DNA of 64,000 nucleotides from Auricularia sp. M13 (lineage: Eukaryota > Basidiomycota > Agaricomycetes > Auriculariales > Auriculariaceae): NCBI GenBank assembly GCA_037042915.1, contig CM073193.1:2976001-3040000 (forward strand). Reading direction: 5' to 3'. Position 1 is the first letter of the stretch. Every line of letters begins with the position of its first letter. The notes beneath the pieces are model-generated. The model was given only the letters and a program-made list of their open reading frames with translations, searched no databases and had not been told where the DNA came from. The position numbers and the translations under genes are program-made. This document shows, piece by piece, positions 24,053 to 34,589 of this stretch.

Positions 24053-25598
24053 ATGACGATCCTCTCGCTCCTCTTCACGACGGTCTCTCTGGCTTCCGCA
24101 TCTCTGGCAGCTCACCCAGAGTTCTCCCGCGAGACCATTGCAAAAGTCCGCGACAACATGATCGCTGTCAACCTTCGCCCGTATGTGCTCACTTTACCAT
24201 GCGCGAGTTGCGCTAAGAGCATCCCTCGTAGTTGGGAAGTGGGCACCATGATGGAGGCCATTACAGAGCTCGACACGCCCGAGCTCGCCGTCTTCGACGC
24301 GCATCACGTTCCCGCGCCGCGCGGGGCCGAGCTCCCGCCAGCGTCCATTGCTGCGTTGGACAATGCGCTCGCAAACCGACCTGAAGGCGTGAAATGGCTC
24401 GTCAAGACCGCCGCCGTCGGTGACTCTGCCAGTGTGTTACTTTGCACACTGTGCCGATCCTGAGCGGAGAATCTGATCTTTACATTTTTCATCTCGCTTC
24501 GAAATTCACACAAACGATCTCGGAAAATTCTCAGGCCTGGGAGTCACCGACGTCATTGCGTCAATCACGATCGGTGAGGAAAAGTACACGACCAGTGCAG
24601 CGGAGCAGCTCGACATGCTCCTTAACGACGTACCGAAGGAGGGGATTGTCATCTCTCACCGTAACGAATCTTTCCAAGCATGGTGAGTCAGAGGAATATT
24701 GTCGCATCTCCCTTCAACTATCATTGACATTTCATCTCAGGGCAGACTTTATCGCGATGGCCCCTCCTTTCATTGCCTACTACGGCGCCGCGCAAGGTGG
24801 CGAGGAAGGCAAGGCGCTCCTCCTCAACGCCTACGAACAGTGCAAAGGTTACCGCGACATCCTCCGCGACCAGGAGACTAATCTCTGGATGCACGTCCTG
24901 AAGGGAAGCTGGAACGACACCGGTCTGTGGCTTACTGGAAACGCCTGGGCCGTGAACGGCATGCTCCGCATTCAACAGACAATCGCCAAGTCCGAGTTCT
25001 CCCACCAGCTCCGGCGCGAGTCCAACGACCTCCTGTCCTGGACCAACGAGATTCTCAATGCCACATGGTCCCGGCAGGTGCGTCCTTGAGCCCATGTGTA
25101 GCAATACAAATTTACTAATGAAATATCTCCCTACTTTTCAGCAAGAAAGCGGGGGAATATGGAACTACATGGACAAGGAAGACCAGTTCGAGGACTCGGC
25201 TGGCACTGCGCTGCTCGCGGCCACGACCTATCGCCTCGCGATCATCACAGGCTCGCAGCAGCACATCCCCGCCGCGGAGAAGGCCCTGCAGCGCATGATC
25301 GACCTCACTGACGAGGACGGCTGGATTCACGGCGCCACCGATCCCTACAACTTTGCTCGCCCCGCAGAGGGAAATACGCCCGATGGCCACAGCCCCGAAG
25401 GTTAGTTTATATAGCTTGCTCACATCGTAGCCACGGACTGACATGTTCACGAACCTAGCACAATCGTTCATCATCATGCTCGACGTCGCCGCACGCAAGT
25501 ATTACTCGAAGCACTCCGGCATTGGCATCTCCATTAGCATTGGCATTGGGGCAAAGACCGAGGCGGCCGCGGCTTCTGCCACCAATGCTGCAAACTGA
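24053..25598 (+). CDS. Secreted six-hairpin glycosidase, copy A
   Basis: Six exons (24053-24180, 24232-24431, 24535-24682, 24741-25077, 25142-25400, 25459-25598) give 403 residues. The N-terminus is a signal peptide (MTILSLLFTTVSLASASLA) followed by HPEFSRETIAKVRDNM. The body has WEVGTMMEAITELD, FIAMAPPFIAYYGA, ETNLWMHVLKGSWNDTG, LTGNAWAVNGMLRIQ, EDSAGTALLAATTYRLA and DEDGWIHGATDPYNF. Repeated helical hairpins with aromatic and acidic residues match the alpha/alpha six-hairpin fold used by unsaturated-uronyl hydrolases such as GH105 and GH88. The exact substrate is unknown. A close paralog lies on the other strand at 32489-34321 with the same intron positions. The C-terminus ends in a short Ala/Ser-rich tail. 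Secretion plus the pectate lyase further along suggests work on plant polysaccharide. Confidence 0.8.
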
Positions 25599-25848
25599 AG
25601 TAAGGAACTCCCAAGGACACTCACGCCCTCATTACATTCTCTACCAACATACATACCTCGACTTACTCGTTTGCTTCATTCTTTTAATTGAGTGCATAGT
25701 AATTCACCTATAGGCCTGAACTTAGCGATGGGAATCGTCTAGTGAACGCCAGCCGTCTGCAATCTATTGCAAGGCCAACGCATAGGCAGAGCCACTTGTC
25801 GTCACAATCCAACAAACATTCCCAAAGAACTGAAGCGTCGCTTTGACG

Positions 25849-28040
25849 CTAATCGCTTTCCGAAATCTCATCCCGTCGCTCACTCCGGCGCACCTCCAGC
25901 CCATCTTTGACGTTCATGGCGGAGTACACGCCGACGCAGCCGATGGACGACATGATGAGCCAGACAAACCACCCGCCCATGAGATGGTGTTCTGCAGTCA
26001 ATGCGAAAAGGGAACTGCAAAAGGCGGGTGAGATTTGCAATTTGCTATGGCGGTGTGGCTACGCACCTGGACATCGCAGGACTGATCCCGCGCGAGATCG
26101 AAGCAATCGTCTGCGCGACGCCGAACGTGCTCCCCAGCGCCTCCTTGCTTGGCGCAGCATGCTTGATGAATATCATGTTGCTCGCATACGCCATGCTGCC
26201 TATACGGACGAGGATCAACAGGAGCGCGATGCTGGTCCACAGGAGGGCGGTGCCCTGCGGAGTCAGCTTGTCGCTGTCCGGCTCCATGAGATTGGCTCGC
26301 GCAATGACGTTGAGCATCGGGAGACAGATGAAGACGATAGGATATATCGTCATGAAGGAGGGATACAGAGTCTTGAGCCGGATGCGCTTTGTCAGCCAAG
26401 GGAAGAGGAACGGTTGCACCATTGCTGCCGCGAGACCACCGAAAGCTAACGCCGATCCGATTTCCGCGGGCTGGCGAAAAGTTAGCAGTGCAACGCAACA
26501 TGCAATCAAGTTGGCGCACGTTTCGTGAGAGCCCACCCAAATGAATAGCTGTGTATGCGAGGAGTACGAACAGAACCTCGAAGCCAGTCCCACAAAGAGA
26601 TAGCAAGAAGTAGGTGCGAGTGACAGAGATGACTACTGGGTCTAAAATCAACGACCGGATAGACGGCGGTGGAGCGCTCGGGGAAGCCTTGAGCGCTGGC
26701 ACTTCCGCGCTGCCATAGCTAGGAGGCTGCGCTCTGGCCGCCTTCAGGCGATTCTGCTCTTGGACTTTGCTTGGTAGTGTCTAAGACATGTTAGAATATG
26801 TCCAACATAAAACATGAACGCCGACCTCCTTGATAGCGAAGTATCCCAGCAGTATCGAGCACAGTGTCAGAGAGCAAGATACTGCGCACGGCAAGAAGAA
26901 TCTGATCCCATGAATTAACGCGAAACACCACAACTTGACCATGCTCACGGATGTTCTTTCAGGAACTGACTATTGCCGAAGAGTTCAGGGAGACGCGTCG
27001 CGGGCTCCGAAAGCGTTCCCCCTAGTAAGGGTCCAATGATACAGCCACTTGACAGGATGTTAGACATCAGCTGAACGCAACCAAATAGATCCTCACATGT
27101 TCCAACACAAACTAAGCAATGGGAATGCCCGCGCTTGATTGGTCTCATCCGTAATCTCACCCACCATGGACTGGATAACGCTGCACGACTTGTGAGCTAG
27201 GGAACGACGCCGACGCGATCAGACGCGCACGCTACATTGCCAGCAAGACCGCCGGCTGCATACACGTGAATGAATATGCGAGACATGTCACTTTGCGCCA
27301 GCAAGCGCACCTAACAAGCGCGCCGCAAGAGCGGCAGGGAGGGAAGTCGACAGCCCGAAGAGTAGTGTGCTCAACGCCGATCCGCAGAGACCTGTGGTGC
27401 CTTCGTCAGCCCAGGCATTACATCCGCTAGTCGTTGTAGCGCACCCGTCAAAATGACTGGTTTCCTGCCGATACGGTCTACAGGCACGTGAGTTTCAGCG
27501 CCAATGGCGTGCTGCCGTGCGGGGCGTACCGGACAGTTTGCCCCATTGAAATATAAAGAGGAGCTGGGCGGGCGGGGGAGGATGAGCGGGGTACCGCGCT
27601 GACTGTTTTGAGCGGAGGGAACTCACCTGAGCAAACGCGAACGCGCTCTCTACGAGACCGGAGTAGAAACCAATTTGTCGTGGGTCGTCAGTAACGTGAA
27701 GCCATTCCATCATCTGCACACAAAGGAAGTCAGACGGGAGCGTCGAGTTCAGCGTGGATGCCACAGACCCTGTTCACATAAGGGAAGATCTGAACAAGAG
27801 CATGAGGATGCTGTCCATGAGCACTCAGTGACGGCCAGCACACCTGAGTGTAGGCGATGGGTTCCGCCAGCCGGACTGTGCGAGAAGAAGGGCGGTTAGG
27901 GCGTTGTCGCCAACGACTCTGCGACGTGGTCGCGCACCCAGACACAGGATGGCGAGCTGCATTTTGGGGAGCGGCGTCTCGCGCCTGGGCTGGGCGACCA
28001 GCGGCTCAAGCTCGTCGCGCACAGCTGGGGAACGGGACAT
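25849..28040 (-). CDS. Major facilitator superfamily transporter
   Basis: The ATG at 28040 gives MSRSPAVRDELEPLV and a short cytosolic lead with PLPKMQLAILCL. Spliced segments then read RLAEPIAYTQVFPYVN, MEWLHVTDDPRQIGFYSGLV, and WGKLSDRIGRKPVIL, which is the MFS loop 2-3 signature with its DRIGRKP core. Further membrane helices include FEVLFVLLAYTAIHLGG, ALAFGGLAAAMVQPFLF, TIYPIVFICLPMLNVIA and GGWFVWLIMSSIGCVGVYSA. The protein ends with an acidic-basic tail, SERRDEISESD. This set of motifs fits the DHA1-like drug:proton group common in basidiomycetes, but the substrate cannot be told. The middle of the gene (26.7-27.5 kb) has many short exons whose borders I did not fix. It lies between the two glycosidase copies and converges on copy A. 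Confidence 0.82.
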
Positions 28041-29273
28041 GTTGAAATGGAGAAAGGCAAGAGCCAACCAGCGAGTCACGACCGAAAGCGCGAACCATTT
28101 GTATGGGCTGAGAAGGCACAGGCGGATCTGGCTGCCCGCTCAGGTCATGACACAAGCAACAGCCGCCCGGCCGTCATCTGCGCGTGCTCTGCAACGAGTA
28201 TCGCCGCGACTATGCCACAAGCGAGCGTCGCTAGTGCCCAGGGCTCAGGGCGGTCCGCCGCTGTGCAAAATAAGCAGATACTAGCCCTGGGGGTTTCGAG
28301 CTCCCCAGTGAACTGAACACAGCGCCCGATGCCACCTTCGGCATTCTTCGGCTCGCCGCGCCGGATTATCTAATCTATCAGCTTCACAACCGGTTCGCTT
28401 GCCAGCCCGAAAGCATGCAGAAGATCTAAGATCTCCCACTTCAACAGGCCCACTCAAGCACACTTGCTGGCGGAGCCAGCAAGAAGACCCAGGCCAGTCT
28501 CAGTCTGACGACCCTTGATCTCGCTGCGATGATACGTACAGTCTACAGCGGCGAACAGTCTAACGCGCTTGACTTGCTCTGATGGTCCAAATGGAACGCA
28601 ATAGGCCTGTGTGTGCTGAGATGTAGCTCGCAAGCGAATGGCTGAGCAGTACCTTCATTAGCCTACCCATTGGCACAAAGGCCGCTGACAGCTCAACGTA
28701 GCCCGGCATCCAGTCCAGTGCGCTCTGATCGTCGCTCACGTGTACGAGAGCAGCCTGTTTGCAAACTCGATATGGGTTGCCAGCTGTTGCAATCCAGAGC
28801 CAAGCCTGGTGGTGCACAACGCTCTGAGCAAGTCTGCAGCCGTTGTTCGCGCATTTCCAACTCCGTCTTCGGCGACATTTCAATGTCATGCGAGGAAGAA
28901 TTTTTAGATATTCCACGAGAATATTTCATGCAGCCCTTCACTCTCTTGAATAGACCGCATATAGGCGTAAAGTATTGGACAAATTCACAAACCCACGAAA
29001 TGTCAAGTGCGCGTCGTTGCGGGGCAACTGTACACTTGCGTCGGAAATTTCCGCCAAATCTTGGTCTGTTGATTCCCTTTTCCCTCAGCCTCCGTACCCG
29101 CCTCTTCAAGGTCGCCCGTCGCTAGGTGAGCTCTCGCTCTACACTGCGAACGCACCGCGGGAGGCCGTCGAATAAGACGTAGCCGCGCAATCCGCGTGTC
29201 GCGCTCAATACTGGGCCACTGTTGCTGATACAGTGAAGCAGGCCGCGACACCTTCAAGAAGAGAAAATAAAAC
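28041..29273. other. 1.2 kb divergent promoter region, MFS and RPS7
   Basis: No gene seen. Several open frames here have no recognisable content and no clear splice pattern. The last 250 bp should hold the RPS7 core promoter and 5' leader, pyrimidine-rich near 29080-29105 (tccctcagcctccgtacccg), as is common for ribosomal protein genes. Confidence 0.5.
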
Positions 29274-29975
29274 ATGGCTACTGTCCAGAACAAAATCCAG
29301 CGCACTGCCAACGCGCCCGTCGCGCCCGCGGACGAGATTGAGACGAACGTCGCGCAGGCGTTGATCGACCTCGAGAACAACGTACCCGAGCTGAAGGACG
29401 ACCTCCGGCCGCTCGCGATCTCTGCTGCCCGCGAGGTCGACGTCAAGGGTGGCAAGAAGGCCATTGTGGTGTTCGTGCCGGTGCCGCAGCTCAAGGCGTT
29501 CCGCAAGGTCCAGCAGCGGTGCGTATATATTGGCCGCAGGATGATGCCCGGTGCTCATTAATTCATATCCGCAGACTGACCCGCGAACTCGAGAAGAAGT
29601 TCTCGGACCGCCATGTTGTGTTCATCGCGCAGCGCCGGATGCTCCCCCAGCCGACGCGTCGCTCGCGTGTCAAGCAAAAGCGCCCGCGCTCGCGCACGCT
29701 GACGGACGTGCACGCCAAGATCCTCGAGGACCTCGTCTTCCCGACCGAGATCGTGGGCCAGCGGACGCGCGTCGGCACGGACGGCTCCAAGCTGCTCAAA
29801 GTGTGAGTCGGCTGACTGGCTCAGTCTGTGCGCATGTCTGACGGCCGGCGCCAGGTTCCTCGACTCGAAGGACGCGACGTCGCTCGAGTACAAGCTCGAC
29901 TCGTTTTCGTCCGTCTACCGCCGGCTGACGGGCAAGGACGTCACGTTCGAGTTCCCGGTGCAGAGCCAGGAGTGA
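29274..29975 (+). CDS. RPS7: 40S ribosomal protein S7 (eS7)
   Basis: Three exons (29274-29518, 29575-29802, 29855-29975) give 197 residues, the usual eS7 size. Diagnostic stretches are [86 protein letters not shown] and the ending [19 protein letters not shown]. The protein belongs to the small subunit and helps 18S rRNA maturation. The start context gaaaataaaacATGG is A-rich, as expected for a highly expressed gene. It is followed by the Rab gene on the same strand after about 300 bp. Confidence 0.97.
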
Positions 29976-30280
29976 GCTGGAGGGCGTGTGGCGCGGGGAC
30001 GTGGCCGCGGTAGTTCTATGCGGGACTAGTACCAACCCTCCATGTTCCACTATGGGCTATGCTACTAAAATGTTTTTGCACGACTCGAGACTGGCCCCGT
30101 GAGCGTGAGCAGCGCCAACTGAATTCTATCTGAGCTGGGCGCGTCGAGCCCGAAAATGAAAGCGGCCGAGGACATCAACCGCCGGATGCGGCCGTGGCTC
30201 TGCCCCTCTTGTCCTCTCCGCGTCCCCCTCCGTTCTTTTCGGTTTCCCCACTTTCGTTATTTTCTTACAGGCCGGCCAGT

Positions 30281-31787
30281 ATGGCCTCGTACGCCGATTC
30301 CTATTACAATTACAACGGCCAGGCGGGCATCGACGCGAAGGTGGTCGTCATGGGCAACACAGGCGCGTCCAGTCTGCCCCGCTGCCAGTCCCTGCGCCCG
30401 CTCATGCCCTGATGCGCCCAGGCGTCGGAAAGACGAGCATCGTCCACCGCTACACCGAGAACAAGTTCACGCCGACGAGCACGACCTCGACGACCGGCGC
30501 GCTCTTCGTGACCAAGAAAGTCGTCGTCAACGGCTTCAAGGTCCGTCTCCAGCTCTGGGACACGGCCGGCCAGGAGCGCTTCCGCAGCATGGTGCGTGTG
30601 TCCGTGCCCGGGCTCGTTCGCTGGGCTCACTGACTCGACGCGCATTGCCCCAGGCGCCCATGTACTATCGAAACGCGCACGCAGCCTTGGTGGTCAGCCA
30701 AACACCCCCGTGTGGCCCTGCACACCCCAGAACGCTCACGCTGCGCTGCCCCAGGTCTACGACATCACTGACACGAAGACGTTTGACGATGTCCGCGGTT
30801 GGCTCGAGGGTGCGTACGGCCGTTGCGTGCGTGCGTGCGTCCGCCGCTGACTGATTTGGATTGCTCGTCGCCAGAGCTCAAGAAAAACTGCACGGGGGAC
30901 CTTATCATCTACATTGTCGGCTCTAAGGTGCGCTGCCACCGCGTCTCCGGCCTGCTGACCGCGCTTGGCTCAATGTGGCTTCCCAGGCCGATCTGGCACG
31001 GCACCGCGCCGTGACCCACGACCGCGCCCGGCACCTGCTGAGCACCTGGTTCCCGCCGCCCAAGCCACCCCAGCCACCAGAGCCTGCCCCGCAGCCCTCG
31101 AACTTTTCCTACATCCGCCCGTTGTTTTCGTCCTCCGTCCCTTTTCCGTCCTCGCCCTCTGCCGACGTGCCAGGGCTCACGCGCTCGACCTCCGTCGTGG
31201 CTTCCCGCGAGACCCGGCTTTCCTCGCCCGCGCTCTCGCGCACGCCATCCACGCCTGTTCGCACCAGACCTGGTCCCAGGCCCATTGCGCGATCAGCTGG
31301 CGCAACATCTCTCCTGTCACGGCCCAAAGCGGCTGGCTTGCCCACTCCGCATGAGGACCCCGTCGATGCGAAGTATATCGAACAGGACGCGTACGTTGCA
31401 CGCTTCGGCAAGAAGTCGAATGGTTGGCCCGAAATGAGGGACGACGATACCGACGCAGAGGACGAACGCGAATGGGGCCTGGAGAAGGACATGAAGCTGT
31501 TCGAAGTATCTGCCAAGGACGCGCGCGGTAAATTGAATTGTCCCTTGCGAACGCTGGGACTGTGGCTGATAGCTGATTTAGGCATTGGAAACCTGTTCGA
31601 CTCGCTGATAACAGCGATCATCGACCGCAAGGACGTGATTGAGAAGGAACGCATCGAACGCGAGCGCAATAGCGTTTTCCTCAACGGCATCTCGCCCACG
31701 TGGGCGAAGCTTGCCGAGGAGGAGGAGTTCCAGAAGGAACGCGAGAAGAGCGTCACCTCCAAAGGCTGGGGTGGCGGCTGTTGCTGA
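30281..31787 (+). CDS. Rab-family GTPase with a large internal insertion
   Basis: Seven exons (30281-30362, 30422-30591, 30654-30692, 30755-30809, 30875-30927, 30987-31527, 31582-31787) give 381 residues, against about 200 for a usual Rab. The P-loop is GNTGVGKTS, switch II is [13 protein letters not shown]4 is GSKADL in place of NKxD, and G5 is EVSAKD. The C-terminus GGGCC is a double-cysteine prenylation site. Between G4 (about residue 134) and G5 (about 308) lies a Pro/Ser-rich stretch followed by an acidic patch ([11 protein letters not shown]), roughly 130 residues more than normal. The fold is otherwise Rab-like, with some similarity to the Rab5/Rab22/Rab24 side of the family. Intron 1 has a GC donor and cuts the P-loop codon for glycine. 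It should act on vesicle membranes; which pathway is unknown. Confidence 0.87.
30824..30840 (+). repeat. Short TGCG repeat in a Rab intron
   Basis: About four TGCG units lie inside the fourth Rab intron, a few bases after the donor site. It is a simple microsatellite. Confidence 0.7.
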
Positions 31788-32488
31788 TGATGATGACCCT
31801 TCTCATCGCAGGCTCCTTCGAATCGTCGCTTTGCCCACGCTTTGCCTTCTCGCGAACTCTTGCAAATCTCTCATGCCCGCACTCACGCCGTCGCATCATC
31901 CCCTTTTATCTCTTTTCTCCAACTTTCTCCAAGTTTTTGCTCCGTTTCCCGTTCATGATAGTTATCCGCTCCAAGTTTCCAAAGTTGCCCGTCTCAGTTC
32001 CCAACTCATGACGCCCGGTTTCGTCCCATACCTCTCACCCACCCATACATACTACATAAAGCCACATGCAGCGCTGTCTCCCTTACCCATCGCATTCCCC
32101 CCATCCATCCATCCATCCATCCATCCATCCATCCACCACCCATCATTGCACCATCATGCGCACATACACATTCACCACCACCCACCATCGGCAGTGCTGC
32201 ATTATTACGACAGCGACCAAACCTTAGCCGTTGGCGCGCGTCCCTCCCCCATGTTTCTCGTTGGCCGTGGCCTTTGTTTCTTCCTTGCTTTTGACTCCCT
32301 CTCCCTCTCTCCTGTTTGTCTGTCAGGTCTCTGATCAAGCTCCTGCGCGCAATTGTTGCCTTATGGTCAGGATGTATTATGACATGTATATATGCAGGTC
32401 GTTTACTGTTGCACGCATCTCAGATTGCCACTACAGGCTTGGGTATTCAGATTCCAGATCAGTGTATTGCAGCAGTACACTATATGGA
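31788..32488. other. 3' region between the convergent Rab and glycosidase B genes
   Basis: About 700 bp of AT-richer, pyrimidine-rich sequence without a gene that I can support. It should carry both 3' untranslated regions. It holds the CCAT microsatellite listed separately. Confidence 0.5.
32101..32139 (+). repeat. CCAT tetranucleotide microsatellite
   Basis: Nine perfect CCAT units followed by a partial one, in the noncoding stretch after the Rab gene. Likely length-variable between strains. Confidence 0.9.
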
Positions 32489-34321
32489 TTACACGCTGGG
32501 CGAGGGAATAGATAGTAGTAAGAGTATAAAGGGTTGAGCTAAGCGAGTGACTGCTGCTTGTATCAGTAGATGAAGTTTGCGAAATGTGTTTGTTTGATCA
32601 AGGTTTGAGCCGTGAGGCGGTTTAGTGTGCATTCCGCTTGTGCGAAGGAGAATTCTCGAGTTTGGCCACCTAGTTCGAGCATGAGTGAATAAGCTGCTGG
32701 CAAACAACACTGCTGCACGTACCAAGCCTTCTATCACGTGTGCAAAGCTGTTGGCGGTCGTTGCAGGTGCGTCTGCTGTCGCAGACGCTCCAACATCTGG
32801 GACAACCTTCTTGGAGCTTGGAGCAGCTTCGGGTTCAAGGGCTGCATAGTAGTTGCGCGCAGCGGCATCAAGGAAGATGACGAAAGCTTGCGCTACATAA
32901 CGTGTCAGCGATGCACGCGCTCACGTGACGCGGCGCAAAAACGCGAACCTTCTGGGCTGTGTCCGCCATCCGTGTTGCCCTCGGCCGGTCGCCTGAAGTC
33001 GTAAGGGTCGACAGCGCCGTGGATCCAGCCGTCGTCATCGGTCAGATCGATTATGCGCTGGAGCGCCTTCTCGGCGGCGGGGATGTTGAGGGTCGAGTTG
33101 GTGATAGAGGCCACACGGAAGGTGGAGGCAGCGAGGAGCGCCGTGCCCGCCGAGTCTTCGAAATCATTCGCACGCTCCATGTAGTTCAACACTGCGCCGC
33201 TCTTCCGCTGCAAACGTGCGCACGTCAGCAATCCGTGCACAAGTGCAGGCCTCCAAGCGCGCAAAACGCGTACCTGCCGGGACCATGTGGCGTTCAGGAT
33301 TTCGTTTGTCCACTGCAGCAATTCACCGGACTGGTCGGCCAGGTCGTGCGCGAATGCGGACTTGGCGATCGTCTGCTGGACGCGCAACATGCCGTAGGCC
33401 GCCCACGCATTGCCAGTGGCCCATAGACCGGTATCGTTCCAGCCGCCGCGGACAATATGCATCCACAAGTTCGACTCCTCGTCGCGCAGGAGCGAACGAT
33501 ACCCCTTGCATTGCTCGTACGCGTTCAGCAGGAGATCCTTGCCCTCCTTCCCAGCCGTGGCTGCGCCGTAGTACGCGATGAACGGGGGCACCATAGATAC
33601 AAAGTCGGCCCTAAGCAGGACGTAGCATGGTCAGCCTTGTCCGGCCGCACCCTGAAGGGAAGCGCGAGGGAAGCGCGGGGACGATCTTGAAAGGAAATAG
33701 AACGCACCAAGCTTGGAAGGTCTCCTGACGATGCGAGATAAGCACTCCGTCGTGCGGCACGTCATTCAGCAGGTAGTTTAGTTGATTCGCTGCGCTAGAG
33801 TTGTACTTGGTCTTCCCCGTCGTAATTCCCGCAATAACGGCCGTGACCCCAAGACCTACGCAATGTGCCCTCATGGTGAGTAACACTTCCGATGGCTTAT
33901 GAAGCGCGAGAAGTCGCTCGAACGCACTGGCAGAATCGGCGACTGCGGCCGTGTTCCAGAAGGCGCGCAGGCCAGAGGGGCGATCCGCTAAAGCTGCGTC
34001 CATCGAGTCCAGCGCGACTTGCGGCAGCTCTGCGCGCGAGCTGGCCGGCACGCGCGTAGCGTCGAATACTGAGAGTTCAGGCGTATCAAGTTGCGTTACA
34101 GCCTCCTGCATGGTGCCGACTTCCCATCTGCGCAAACACAAAGGAAATTGGCCTATGGCTCAAAGGAACGATGTTGTGCCCACGTACGGCAACTTGGAGA
34201 TGTCCACCATGTTGTCGCGGACTTTTGCAATAACCTCTGGCGCGAACTCGGGATGGGTGGCTGCGGCCAAGGAACGCGACGCCAAGGCGAGCGCAATGAA
34301 AGAGGCGGAACGGAACGTCAT
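32489..34321 (-). CDS. Secreted six-hairpin glycosidase, copy B (3' end uncertain)
   Basis: The ATG at 34321 gives a signal peptide (MTFRSASFIALALASRSLAA) and then THPEFAPEVIAKVRDNM. Exons 34188-34321, 33928-34127, 33708-33855, 33274-33610, 32949-33207 and 32489-32892 form one frame of 493 residues. Exons 2 to 5 are 200, 148, 337 and 259 nt, the same sizes as in copy A, and every intron falls in the same codon phase. Shared motifs are WEVGTMQEAVTQLD, FIAYYGAA, ESNLWMHIVRGGWNDTG, EDSAGTALLAASTF and DDDGWIHGAVDPYDF. The end differs: after AARNYYAALEPEAA the frame continues for about 110 residues to 32489, whereas copy A stops after about 30. A donor-like GGTACGTG at 32721-32728 may instead start a last intron. 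Copy B has the same expected fold and secreted role as copy A. Confidence 0.78.
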
Positions 34322-34589
34322 CGTGAGGGAGGGGTGCAGGTAAGAAAGTGGATGAACGGGCGGAAACGCTGGGGAAAGGTGCACGGCAAAGGGGCGGGCA
34401 CAAGAGAGCTTGGGATCATCCCGTGGTACTTTTTATGCGACACGCGGTGGCAGTGTCTCTTCGGTACAGTTCGCGGTTGTTTACGTGATCGAGACGTTCC
34501 GGTCATTGAATGACAGCTGGCCAAAACACTGCTTGTCAGCCAAGAACAAACGGGGGAGGGGCGCAAGCCAAGACGACGAAGAACGCACT

